The notes beneath the pieces were generated by a model. The model made no database searches, was not told the DNA's origin, and saw only the letters and a list, made by a program, of their open reading frames with translations. 56,611 nt of DNA from Clostridia bacterium (lineage in GTDB: Bacteria; Bacillota; Clostridia; Christensenellales; UBA1242). The DNA is taken from the NCBI GenBank assembly GCA_017503005.1, contig JAFVTW010000018.1, forward strand, positions 1 through 56,611. The letters are read 5' to 3'. Below are positions 8,148 to 15,787 of this stretch, one piece after another. Position numbers and translations under genes: made by a program. Within the stretch, counting starts at the first letter, position 1. Each line of letters begins with the position of its first letter.

Positions 8148-9656
8148 TTATAAAATCTCTAAATTTTTATTATATGCTCTCTTAAAATCTATTGTAGATA
8201 ACTTAGCTTGCTTAATTTCTAATGAAACATCGCCATTTGTAATAGTTTTCATAATAACACTATCACCCAAGATATCACAGCTAATGTCTACTACACTACC
8301 AAACTTAGTACAATCTAAGCTTAATGCAATTTGTAGAATAACAGCTAATTTCTTAACAGCATCTAGATCTGCTTCTGTAACTAAATCTTTGTATTTTACC
8401 CAGTCAGCTAGATTGAAGTTGTCAGGATTTCTCATAAGAGAAGTAAATGCAGCAAGTACAAGTTCTTGATGAGATACACCATAAATTTGAGAATTTAAGA
8501 TAATGTTAAAGCTAATTTTCTCTGGACTATCGTCTGTAACTCTTAGACCACAAGCAGACATATAGCTAGCTACTCTAAGTACTCTTACATAGCTACGATT
8601 TAGTTTATGTAAAACTTTAAGTTGTTTAAACAAAATCATACTTATATTGTATACATGTTCTGCATTGTTAGGTTGTTTGTCATAGTATTCTGTCAATACT
8701 TGTAAACTATAGCCCAAATTATCACTAATAGGTTTTTCTAGTGTCAATGGTAATACATTGTTTAGCAATATACCTTCTACTAGACCTGTTTTGCTAATAG
8801 CAAGTACATCTTTGTTGCAGTTAGATATAACAGCAGAAATAATTCCAAGTCCTGCAGGTAATTTTTGAGTAATTTCTTGAGAAACTCCCTTAATCTTAGA
8901 GTTTTTGGTTACTTCCATACCAGATACAACATCATATACCTTATTTACATCTTGTGTAGTCAAAGAATAGTTGTGCTCTGCTTGTAAAGGATATTTTCTA
9001 GCTCTACGACTAATTTCACTTAAGCTTAAGAATATTTCACCAGTACCTATAACTTCGTACTCTTCATCTAGATTAAAAATCCATTCTTGATCTTTGATGC
9101 TATCATATACAAATTGTTTTGCACTATCCATAGCTTCTTTTGTAGATAGATTTCCAAATTTTTCTGTTAAGCTTACAGAACCATATGGTAAAACATATGT
9201 ATTTAATATATTACGACGATTGTATAGTAAAATCTCAGTTGTATAGTTCGTAATATTTACAATTAGACCCTTAGGCTTATTAAATGAGTTAATTACAGCT
9301 GTATATACATAATTAACTTCTTGCTCTGGTTCTAAAATACTAAATCTAAAATTTGTAGTACTAAAAATTTCATTTAAAAATCCGTTTTGATTTTTTGCTT
9401 CGTTAATTTTGCTAGTAGCAACACAAATTGTTTCTGTGATTTCTTCTTTATCAATCATCTTTTTGAAAACAGATAGTACACCAACAACCTCTTTAATGAT
9501 AGTAGACTTAATTACATTTTCTTCATTAAAGTCTTTCATTAAATTGATAGGTACATCTACATGATTATAAATTGAGAAAGATTTGTTCTTTGTAACATTG
9601 GCGAATACCAATTTTACTTTTGTTGTGTCTAGTTCAATAATAGCTATTTTTTCCAA
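8148..9656 (-). CDS. Ppx/GppA phosphatase-family protein with degenerate nucleotide loops
   Basis: A 502-residue protein with the plan of long exopolyphosphatase/guanosine pentaphosphatase proteins: an N-terminal ASKHA (actin-like) double domain (about 1-300) and an HD-like helical C-terminal domain (about 310-502). Supporting stretches are C-V-A-T-S-K-I-N-E-A near residue 78 (family form A-T-S-A-x-R-x-A) and L-E-P-E-Q-E-V near 109-114, which keeps a catalytic-type Glu. Phosphate-1 reads E-L-D-T-T-K-V-K instead of D-x-G-S-N-S, and phosphate-2 reads N-I-T-N-Y-T-T-E (134-141) instead of D-I-G-G-G-S-T-E, so the glycine-rich loop is lost. It may therefore be a regulatory or inactive homologue. 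The gene is monocistronic with its own terminator. Confidence 0.75.
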   Translation of the reverse strand: MEKIAIIELDTTKVKLVFANVTKNKSFSIYNHVDVPINLMKDFNEENVIKSTIIKEVVGVLSVFKKMIDKEEITETICVATSKINEAKNQNGFLNEIFSTTNFRFSILEPEQEVNYVYTAVINSFNKPKGLIVNITNYTTEILLYNRRNILNTYVLPYGSVSLTEKFGNLSTKEAMDSAKQFVYDSIKDQEWIFNLDEEYEVIGTGEIFLSLSEISRRARKYPLQAEHNYSLTTQDVNKVYDVVSGMEVTKNSKIKGVSQEITQKLPAGLGIISAVISNCNKDVLAISKTGLVEGILLNNVLPLTLEKPISDNLGYSLQVLTEYYDKQPNNAEHVYNISMILFKQLKVLHKLNRSYVRVLRVASYMSACGLRVTDDSPEKISFNIILNSQIYGVSHQELVLAAFTSLMRNPDNFNLADWVKYKDLVTEADLDAVKKLAVILQIALSLDCTKFGSVVDISCDILGDSVIMKTITNGDVSLEIKQAKLSTIDFKRAYNKNLEIL

Positions 9657-9805
9657 AATACGAACTCTCCTTAATTTTGTATAGATCTTTCAAGTTTGTT
9701 TCCACCACAAAATCAAAACTTCTTATATTGTGCACATTTCCCCACAATACATAAATAATATAACATAAATAATTTATTTTGTATAGGTAGTTTTGCAAAT
9801 TTAAG

Positions 9806-9845
9806 TAAAAAAATTAACTTGTATTGTCTACAAATTAATTTTTTT
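9806..9845 (-). terminator. Probable terminator after ferredoxin gene
   Basis: An AT-rich imperfect inverted repeat (AAATTAA-TTGT against ACAA-ATTAATTT) followed by seven T on the minus strand, about 25 nt past the ferredoxin stop. Weak GC content lowers confidence. Confidence 0.55.
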
Positions 9846-9867
9846 AAAAAAATATCAAATTTTAGTA

Positions 9868-10041
9868 CTAATTTAATTTGATAGCACCTACAGGACATGT
9901 ACCTGCACATGCACCACAAGAAATGCATTTGTCTGGGTCAACTTGAGCAACACCATCTTTTAGAACGATAGCTTCTACAGGACATGTTGCAACACAAGCA
10001 CCACAGCCAACACAAACTTTTTTGTCTATAACAGCAGCCAT
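9868..10041 (-). CDS. 2[4Fe-4S] ferredoxin (57 aa)
   Basis: A 57-residue protein from ATG 10041 to TAG 9868-9870 with AAGGAGA 6 nt upstream. Two complete cluster motifs are present: C-V-G-C-G-A-C-V-A-T-C-P (C10, C13, C16, C20) and C-I-S-C-G-A-C-A-G-T-C-P (C39, C42, C45, C49). This is the classic clostridial low-potential electron carrier used with pyruvate:ferredoxin oxidoreductase, hydrogenase and related enzymes. Length and spacing are canonical. A consensus promoter lies at 10070-10098, so it is a single-gene, probably highly expressed unit. An anaerobic lifestyle is inferred from it. Confidence 0.95.
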   Translation of the reverse strand: MAAVIDKKVCVGCGACVATCPVEAIVLKDGVAQVDPDKCISCGACAGTCPVGAIKLN

Positions 10042-10069
10042 AGTAATCTCCTTAAAATTTTGATACTAA

Positions 10070-10098
10070 ATTATACCACCAAAACTAATATTTGGCAA
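10070..10098 (-). promoter_or_regulatory. Sigma-A-type promoter for ferredoxin
   Basis: On the minus strand TTGCCA (10093-10098), a 17-nt spacer, then TATAAT (10070-10075). It is placed about 28 nt upstream of the ferredoxin start. Confidence 0.75.
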
Positions 10099-10137
10099 AC
10101 AATTAAAGACATTATTTAAACCACCCAAATTAAACAT

Positions 10138-10160
10138 ATAAAAGCATAGAATGTGCCTTT
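10138..10160 (-). terminator. Terminator overlapping end of TauE/SafE-like gene
   Basis: AAAGGCA and TGCTTTT pair (one G-U) around a 7-nt loop, ending in a T-rich stretch on the minus strand. It touches the stop codon of the gene ending at 10159. Confidence 0.55.
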
Positions 10161-10596
10161 ATTCTGTGGTTTTTACAAATTTAAACACTAAAACTTTGTG
10201 ACACTTTAGTTTGTTGTTTTTCTTGTTTTTTATAATGGTAGACACTGCCATAGCCGCCTGCACGACACCTATTACAAGCAAGAAAATTCCAAACATAATT
10301 TGTAAAAATTCGTTCTTAAGATTGAGTGCCAAAACACTAGCTCCAAAGCTAGATAATACACCTGCAAATATAATAGGAAGACCTATTTTAAAGTCTATTA
10401 ATTTGTTTTTGATATGAATAATCAAACTAAAAATTGCACACGGCAAAAAAGCAAATAAATTGATACCCTGTGCAAGAGTTTGACTTAAAGAAAAGAAGAT
10501 TGTAAGTATAGGAATTAATAAGGTTCCACCACCCATTCCCATACCAGCAATTACACCACTAACAACACCTGCAACAACATAAAATATCCACAACAT
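10159..10596 (-). CDS. TauE/SafE-family (DUF81) membrane transporter, half-size protein 2
   Basis: 145 residues with four hydrophobic helices. The N-terminal G-V-V-S-G-V-I-A-G-M-G-M-G-G-G-T-L-L-I-P motif is the signature of the TauE/SafE sulfite/organosulfonate exporter family, followed by helix patterns with I-H-I-K-N. Full-length family members have about 250 residues and two repeats; this protein is one repeat long. It sits 8 nt downstream of another half-length TauE/SafE gene (10605-11267), so the two subunits probably assemble into one transporter. The substrate is unknown; sulfur compounds are only the family association. The C-terminal tail after residue 120 is basic and cytoplasmic. 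Confidence 0.82.
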   Translation of the reverse strand: MLWIFYVVAGVVSGVIAGMGMGGGTLLIPILTIFFSLSQTLAQGINLFAFLPCAIFSLIIHIKNKLIDFKIGLPIIFAGVLSSFGASVLALNLKNEFLQIMFGIFLLVIGVVQAAMAVSTIIKNKKNNKLKCHKVLVFKFVKTTE

Positions 10597-10604
10597 ATTT
10601 TCAC

Positions 10605-11267
10605 CTACAACAATATTTTGATAGCACCTAGTATAATTACAATAGCAAACATAATTTGCAAAACTAAGTTGTTTGTCTTTTTCAATAACAATGCTCCTAA
10701 TATACCACCAACAGTAAACCCTCCTGCAATAATGCCAGCTAAAACCATATCTATACTACCTTTAAATAGATACACCCCAAAACTAACCAAGCTAAGTGGC
10801 AACATTATCAAAATTGCAGTAGCATGAGCTTTTTTGTCTGGCAAATTTAACAATATAGTAAGCGTGGGGACACAAACCATTCCACCACCACCACCCCAAA
10901 ATCCATTTATAAATCCTATAATCAAACCTATAAAAATTAACCAAATAAATTTTAAAACATTGCTGGTTTCCTTAGAAGTATAAAATACATTTGTCTTACC
11001 AAATTTACTACTTACAGTATTTAAATTATCCAAAGAAATTTTGTGGTTTGCAGGCTTAAAATTTGGTATTGTTTTTAGTCCATATCTACCCTCTATTTTG
11101 ACAACAATTTTTTTAAAATTTACACAGCCTTTCTTAAAAACTTTATTATAATATTTCCCCTTTATATAGGGTTTTATTTTAACTTCTTTTATACGATAAT
11201 CTTTAAAAAATTCTGCATTTTTTATAGATATTAAATTTAAATATTTTTTTACAATTTTTGTTTTCAT
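10605..11267 (-). CDS. TauE/SafE-family membrane transporter, half-size protein 1 with soluble N-terminal extension
   Basis: 220 residues. The first 100 or so are hydrophilic and very basic (Lys/Asn-rich) with no family match that I recognise. The TauE/SafE repeat follows: G-L-I-I-G-F-I-N-G-F-W-G-G-G-G-G-M-V-C-V-P near residues 117-137, then three more helices to the C-terminus. It is the first gene of a two-gene operon with the second half-transporter 8 nt downstream. There is no clear ribosome binding site before ATG 11267, so the true start could lie inside the extension. I saw no better ATG before the first membrane helix. The basic extension may be a soluble regulatory or binding segment; that is speculative. 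Confidence 0.78.
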   Translation of the reverse strand: MKTKIVKKYLNLISIKNAEFFKDYRIKEVKIKPYIKGKYYNKVFKKGCVNFKKIVVKIEGRYGLKTIPNFKPANHKISLDNLNTVSSKFGKTNVFYTSKETSNVLKFIWLIFIGLIIGFINGFWGGGGGMVCVPTLTILLNLPDKKAHATAILIMLPLSLVSFGVYLFKGSIDMVLAGIIAGGFTVGGILGALLLKKTNNLVLQIMFAIVIILGAIKILL

Positions 11268-11441
11268 ATTTTTATTTTGTGTAAAAGTAAAATTGATATG
11301 ACTAATTTTTTTAAAAACGGAACATACTACTTTTGAAATTTACAAAATTTTCCAAATTTACAATGTATACAAATCATATTTTTTTGTATATTTCCACAGA
11401 AAAAAGTTTATTGCCTTTAATTATTATATAATTAAAAACAG

Positions 11442-11470
11442 TTGCATCGAAGACTAATATTTTATATAAT
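11442..11470 (+). promoter_or_regulatory. Sigma-A-type promoter for the 1212-aa surface protein
   Basis: TTGCAT (11442-11447), a 17-nt spacer, TATAAT (11465-11470). It is 53 nt upstream of ATG 11524. The rest of 11268-11441 is AT-rich and shows nothing else that I can support. Confidence 0.7.
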
Positions 11471-11523
11471 ACTAATTGTGTATAAGTATATATATAAAGC
11501 AAATATAAAAAGCATGGTGAATT

Positions 11524-14500
11524 ATGAAAACTAGAAACAAAAAATATGCATTCAAAAGATTTTTGGTTGGAGGAATGTTAGCACTAAGTGTGTTTAGCAC
11601 TTCTTTTTTAGTTAACAATTTCGAAAACTTCAACAACACTCCAGCTGTATATGCTAGCTATCAAGATACCCTAACCTCTATTTCAAATAGTGATTTTAAT
11701 TCTTATAGCACATCTACTACTCCATACGGAGCTAATAGCTGGACATTCGAAAATCCTGCAGAAAACGAAAAAATCAAAAATGGTGTTATCAACTCACACA
11801 ATTCTCAATTCCCTGACAACAAAGAAAAGTATGAGCTTGAAACAAACCCTGGTCAACCTGCTGGCAATGCCACAGAATCTTCTGACCCACTATACAAACA
11901 TTTGATGATCAATAGTTATGCAGGTCAAGGTAGAGCTGGATACAAGAGCACAAGTTTCACTCTAGATCCTAATAGCTACTATTCTATTTCTGTTACTCTA
12001 AAAACCGAAAAGCTAGCTCAAGCATCTATCTACTTGTCTGGTCTAAAGAACCAAGATGTTGATTCTAAAATTACAGCTATATCAACATACAATGCTCTAG
12101 GAGACTACTCTTCTTGGGAAACCTATACCCTATATATTGAAACAGATGAATTTACTACCGAAAATGCAACATTAGAACTATGGTTAGGCGGAAAAGAACA
12201 AAACAAAACTAGTCAAGGTGCAGTATTCTTCAATAGTGTATCAATTACTAAATATAGCGAAACAACATATAGAAGCAACCTAAGTTCTGCAGATGCAGTT
12301 TACAGTAAAGTAATCAACCTATTTGAATCACAATATGAAGCAGCAGATTTTATCAAAAATGCTACATTCAATGATGAAGCAGTTCCTGGACAATCAAATG
12401 CTATTACAAACTGGGAAACAATCGAAAGCTCACATGACCAAAATCAAATGACAAAGGTAATCTCTACATCAAACTACAATGCAAGTGTTGATACAGAGAG
12501 TGGCATTTCAAATCCTGGTACAAACTTCAAAACAACAGATGACAGTATTCTATTTATGTACAACAAAGTATCAGGTGCTCAAGGAATCAAATCAAACGAA
12601 TTCACAATCAAACAAAATGAATTATATATGATTTCATTGTGGACCAAATCTGATTGCAACAAAGGTAATGGTGCTACAATCTTAGTAGAACAAGTAAACG
12701 AAAATGATGAAGATAGCGAAGAAGAATTTACTCCAGTAAAAGCTCAAGTAACTACAGCTACTACAGTATCTACTTCCCCTGCAACAAATGGTTGGTCTCA
12801 ATACAAAATTTTTGTAGAAGGACACCCACTTCGTAATACAAAAGCTACCCTACAAATTTGGTTGGGTACAAACGATGCAAAAACTGAAGGATATGTATTT
12901 GTAGACGATATCGAAGTACAAAGAGTAAGCAACGAAAAATTTACAGCAGGTTCTACAACAAATAGTGCTACCTACTCTTACAATACAGACAATAATCAAT
13001 TTACAATCACAAACGGCAACTTCAACATTGCTACAAAAACTGAAACAAACCTAACCTACCCTCTAGCAGTTAGCAACTGGGCATTAGAAACAGATGACAA
13101 CTACATTCTAGAAGAAAATCTAGTAGGTACAATCAATACAAAAACAAGTGAGTTTAACAAACTTAAACAATATATTGCAGACAAAGAATTAGATGTAAAT
13201 ATTACAAATCCTGGTTTGACACCTATCCAAAGAATTGAAGGTGCTACTACCGATAATTCATCAAACAATGTATTGATGATAGGCAATATGGTTCAAACAT
13301 CTCAAAGCTACAAGAGCGAAGATTTCACTCTAAATGCTGGAAGTTACTACAAAATTTCAATGTTAGTAAATACTCAATATACAACTCCAGATTCTAGTAC
13401 AACAGGTGCTAAAATCACACTAGCTAATTCTTCATTTACAGCATTAACAACACCAACTATCAATACAAATGGCGAATGGAAAGAAGTTAATATGTATGTA
13501 CATGTAGGCAACAACATCACATCATTTAACTTAACTCTAGCTTTAAACAATGCTCAAGGATTTGCATTCTTTGACGATGTAACAGTAAATGAATCTACAG
13601 AAGAAGCTTTCAAAGCTGCAAAATATGCTTACGAATATAAAGTTGAATTAGCAGTAGAGAAAAATGATAGCTTCGACTTATATGAAGGCACTGGTTCTTC
13701 CCTATCTACCCTATACAACTGGACTGCTACAGACCATGCTCAAACAAACTCTGTAACATATGGAGCATTAAATACCAAAATGAATACTAGCGATTCATTT
13801 GCTGGAATTACAGTTCCTGCTGCTCCTACAGGAGACAATGTATTGGCTATCAAGAGTGCAGTAGACACTCACTTTACAATGACAGCAACACAAAAAATTG
13901 ATTTAAGTATCGACGGATACTACAGAATTTCTGTAAAAGTAAAAACAATAAATATTTCTCAAGAAAATCACAAATATGATGACGACGGAAATATGATTAA
14001 CTATGGTGCAACAATTGCATTAAATGGATACGAAAATTCATTCAAAGCTATCGACACAGAAAAAGACCTAGTAGATGGCTATGCAACATACGAATTCTTA
14101 ATCAAACCAGATGCAGATGCTCAAACATATGTAGTTCTAGGTTTAGGTGAAGAAGAAAACCTAGCTAGCGGTTATGTATTCTTTGACGATGTTGTAGTAG
14201 AAGAATTAAATGAAGCTACCTACAACGAAGCAGTTTCAAAACAAACAATTAGAACAATTCTATTATCAGAACAAAAAATTGAACATGACCACGAACATAG
14301 CGAAACAGAATTTACTGGTAGCGAATTCGACTGGGTAGTTGTTCCTTCCCTACTAACAAGTTTAGCAATTATCATTGCTATTGTTGGTTCAACAATTAGA
14401 AAATTCAAATTCACTAAGAGACCAAAAGTTAAAACAAGATATGACCGTAGAAAAACTGTTGAAGTTGACTTAGACAAGAGAGAAAGAATAGAACTAAGAA

Positions 14501-15162
14501 ACGAAATCATCAAAGAGCTTAACAGCGAATACAAAGATATCACTCAAGAAATTGAAGACTTAGTTAAAAAATTCGAAGCTGAAAAAGCATCTGCAGAAAA
14601 ACTACAAGCAGAAAGACTACAAGCTTACGAAGAAATCAAACAAACAATTATCATCGAAAGAGAAAAAGTTACAAGAGAATATAACGATAAGTTAAATTCT
14701 ACCGAAAACTTAACAGAAGAAGACAAAGCTAAATACGAAAAAGAATTCAAGGCTTACATCAAGAAGCTTGACAAACAATCTGCTGAAGAAGCTAAGAAAT
14801 ACAACAAGAAAGATACTACAATCCAAGTTCTTGAAATTAGACATCTTCAAAAAGTTAAAGAACTTACTGAAAGACAAAAATATATTCAAGAAGAAATTGA
14901 TAGAATCGAAAGAGAGATTGAAGAAATATCTAAACAAGAAGAAATCATGTGGAACGAGTATCGCAAAGCTAAAGAAGAAGCTAAGAAACAAAAACTTGCT
15001 TATATGGAAGAAAAGAGAAAAGCCAAAGAAGAAGCAAGACAAGCTAAGAAAGCTAGCGAAACTAATACAGAATCTAACCCACAACCTGCTAGTGATGTTA
15101 CAGAAAAACCTTCTGAAGAACAACCTCAAGTTGAAATCGTAGAACCAGATGATAAGAAATAA
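11524..15162 (+). CDS. Large surface protein: four CBM-like beta-sandwich repeats, one TM helix, cytoplasmic coiled coil
   Basis: 1212 residues. An N-terminal signal peptide (basic K-R-F then a hydrophobic stretch, about residues 10-30) precedes a Thr/Asn/Ser-rich extracellular part of about 900 residues. This holds four similar domains. Each has a Y-K-S-x-x-F-T-L...Y-Y-x-I-S start and ends in a G-Y-V-F-F-D-D-V-type strand (G-A-V-F-F-N-S-V, G-Y-V-F-V-D-D-I, G-F-A-F-F-D-D-V, G-Y-V-F-F-D-D-V). That pattern is typical of galactose-binding/carbohydrate-binding beta-sandwich modules. One membrane helix lies at about 938-958, followed by basic residues and about 230 residues of charged Glu/Lys/Arg heptad-like coiled coil, then an acidic Pro/Glu tail. 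The coiled coil should be cytoplasmic. No LPxTG motif. Own promoter and terminator. A glycan-sensing or wall-anchoring function is inference. The RBS (GGTGA, 3 nt from ATG) is close. Confidence 0.82.
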   Translation: MKTRNKKYAFKRFLVGGMLALSVFSTSFLVNNFENFNNTPAVYASYQDTLTSISNSDFNSYSTSTTPYGANSWTFENPAENEKIKNGVINSHNSQFPDNKEKYELETNPGQPAGNATESSDPLYKHLMINSYAGQGRAGYKSTSFTLDPNSYYSISVTLKTEKLAQASIYLSGLKNQDVDSKITAISTYNALGDYSSWETYTLYIETDEFTTENATLELWLGGKEQNKTSQGAVFFNSVSITKYSETTYRSNLSSADAVYSKVINLFESQYEAADFIKNATFNDEAVPGQSNAITNWETIESSHDQNQMTKVISTSNYNASVDTESGISNPGTNFKTTDDSILFMYNKVSGAQGIKSNEFTIKQNELYMISLWTKSDCNKGNGATILVEQVNENDEDSEEEFTPVKAQVTTATTVSTSPATNGWSQYKIFVEGHPLRNTKATLQIWLGTNDAKTEGYVFVDDIEVQRVSNEKFTAGSTTNSATYSYNTDNNQFTITNGNFNIATKTETNLTYPLAVSNWALETDDNYILEENLVGTINTKTSEFNKLKQYIADKELDVNITNPGLTPIQRIEGATTDNSSNNVLMIGNMVQTSQSYKSEDFTLNAGSYYKISMLVNTQYTTPDSSTTGAKITLANSSFTALTTPTINTNGEWKEVNMYVHVGNNITSFNLTLALNNAQGFAFFDDVTVNESTEEAFKAAKYAYEYKVELAVEKNDSFDLYEGTGSSLSTLYNWTATDHAQTNSVTYGALNTKMNTSDSFAGITVPAAPTGDNVLAIKSAVDTHFTMTATQKIDLSIDGYYRISVKVKTINISQENHKYDDDGNMINYGATIALNGYENSFKAIDTEKDLVDGYATYEFLIKPDADAQTYVVLGLGEEENLASGYVFFDDVVVEELNEATYNEAVSKQTIRTILLSEQKIEHDHEHSETEFTGSEFDWVVVPSLLTSLAIIIAIVGSTIRKFKFTKRPKVKTRYDRRKTVEVDLDKRERIELRNEIIKELNSEYKDITQEIEDLVKKFEAEKASAEKLQAERLQAYEEIKQTIIIEREKVTREYNDKLNSTENLTEEDKAKYEKEFKAYIKKLDKQSAEEAKKYNKKDTTIQVLEIRHLQKVKELTERQKYIQEEIDRIEREIEEISKQEEIMWNEYRKAKEEAKKQKLAYMEEKRKAKEEARQAKKASETNTESNPQPASDVTEKPSEEQPQVEIVEPDDKK

Positions 15163-15168
15163 TTAAAA

Positions 15169-15201
15169 TAAAAAGTCCATCATTCGATGGGCTTTTTATT
15201 T
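15169..15201. terminator. Bidirectional intrinsic terminator
   Basis: AAAAAGTCCATC and GATGGGCTTTTT pair around ATTC with flanking A and T runs. It lies between the convergent surface-protein gene (ends 15162) and the LysM gene (ends 15245). Confidence 0.88.
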
Positions 15202-15244
15202 TTTGCATAGCACTATAAAACATCTATATTTAGTCATATTTTAA

Positions 15245-15667
15245 CTATTTGCATAGCTTTAACATTTGTCCTATAAACAACTTGTCTGTTTTTAGATTGT
15301 TTAATTTTTTTATTTCTTCCTTGTCTACTTTGAATTTTTCACAAATACCATTTAATGAATCTAGTACACCCACTATATATATCGAATTATCCTTAGGTCT
15401 ATACAGGCATACATCATCATCATTTCCATACAAATTTAATTTTGCTAAATTAGTTCTTACCTTATCACTATTTTTAAATGCCAAATATTCCCGTTTAAAA
15501 TTAAGCAATACTGCATAACCACCCTTGCTTTGTACTGGTATCTTTAGAACCTTTGGCAACGACCCTGTTATATGATTAAGTTCGACAATAGCATCAACAG
15601 ACACATCAAATCTATTTGATATACTTTCTATAGTATCAAAATTTTCTACACAATACTCAAAGTCCAT
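15245..15667 (-). CDS. Protein with two LysM domains (140 aa)
   Basis: Two LysM-like modules. The first (residues about 3-46) has Y-C-V-E-N-F-D-T-I-E-S-I-S-N-R-F-D-V...L-K-I-P-V. The second (about 95-139) has I-Y-I-V-G-V-L-D-S-L-N-G-I-C-E-K-F...L-F-I-G-Q-M-L-K-L. A roughly 45-residue linker separates them. LysM modules bind N-acetylglucosamine polymers such as peptidoglycan. There is no signal peptide or membrane helix, so secretion would be non-classical, or the protein may act inside a spore or mother-cell compartment; several spore-coat proteins of Bacillota carry LysM without a signal peptide. The start is supported by AAAAGGAG 6 nt upstream. It shares a terminator with the gene on its left and is otherwise monocistronic. 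Confidence 0.78.
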   Translation of the reverse strand: MDFEYCVENFDTIESISNRFDVSVDAIVELNHITGSLPKVLKIPVQSKGGYAVLLNFKREYLAFKNSDKVRTNLAKLNLYGNDDDVCLYRPKDNSIYIVGVLDSLNGICEKFKVDKEEIKKLNNLKTDKLFIGQMLKLCK

Positions 15668-15737
15668 AATTTACTCCTTTTTTATATATATGACAAAGCC
15701 TCAATAATATTGATATTTTAATTTTATAGTAAAGTTT

Positions 15738-15766
15738 TTGCATACTTAATAATACACATATAATAT
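15738..15766 (+). promoter_or_regulatory. Candidate promoter of SpoVB-like gene
   Basis: TTGCAT at 15738-15743, then either TAATAT (15761-15766, 17-nt spacer) or TATAAT (15759-15764, 15-nt spacer). The predicted transcript start is near 15772, just before the GAGGTG at 15777-15782. Confidence 0.6.
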
Positions 15767-15787
15767 AAAGTTTAATGAGGTGCAATC

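Noticed and set aside
9713..9928. 71-residue minus-strand frame over the ferredoxin end
   Set aside because: Another frame overlapping the clear ferredoxin gene; no RBS and no meaningful sequence.
14710..15142. Long overlapping frames in both strands opposite the coiled-coil region
   Set aside because: Low-complexity Lys/Glu codons create mirror frames; the plus-strand coiled coil is continuous with the membrane protein.
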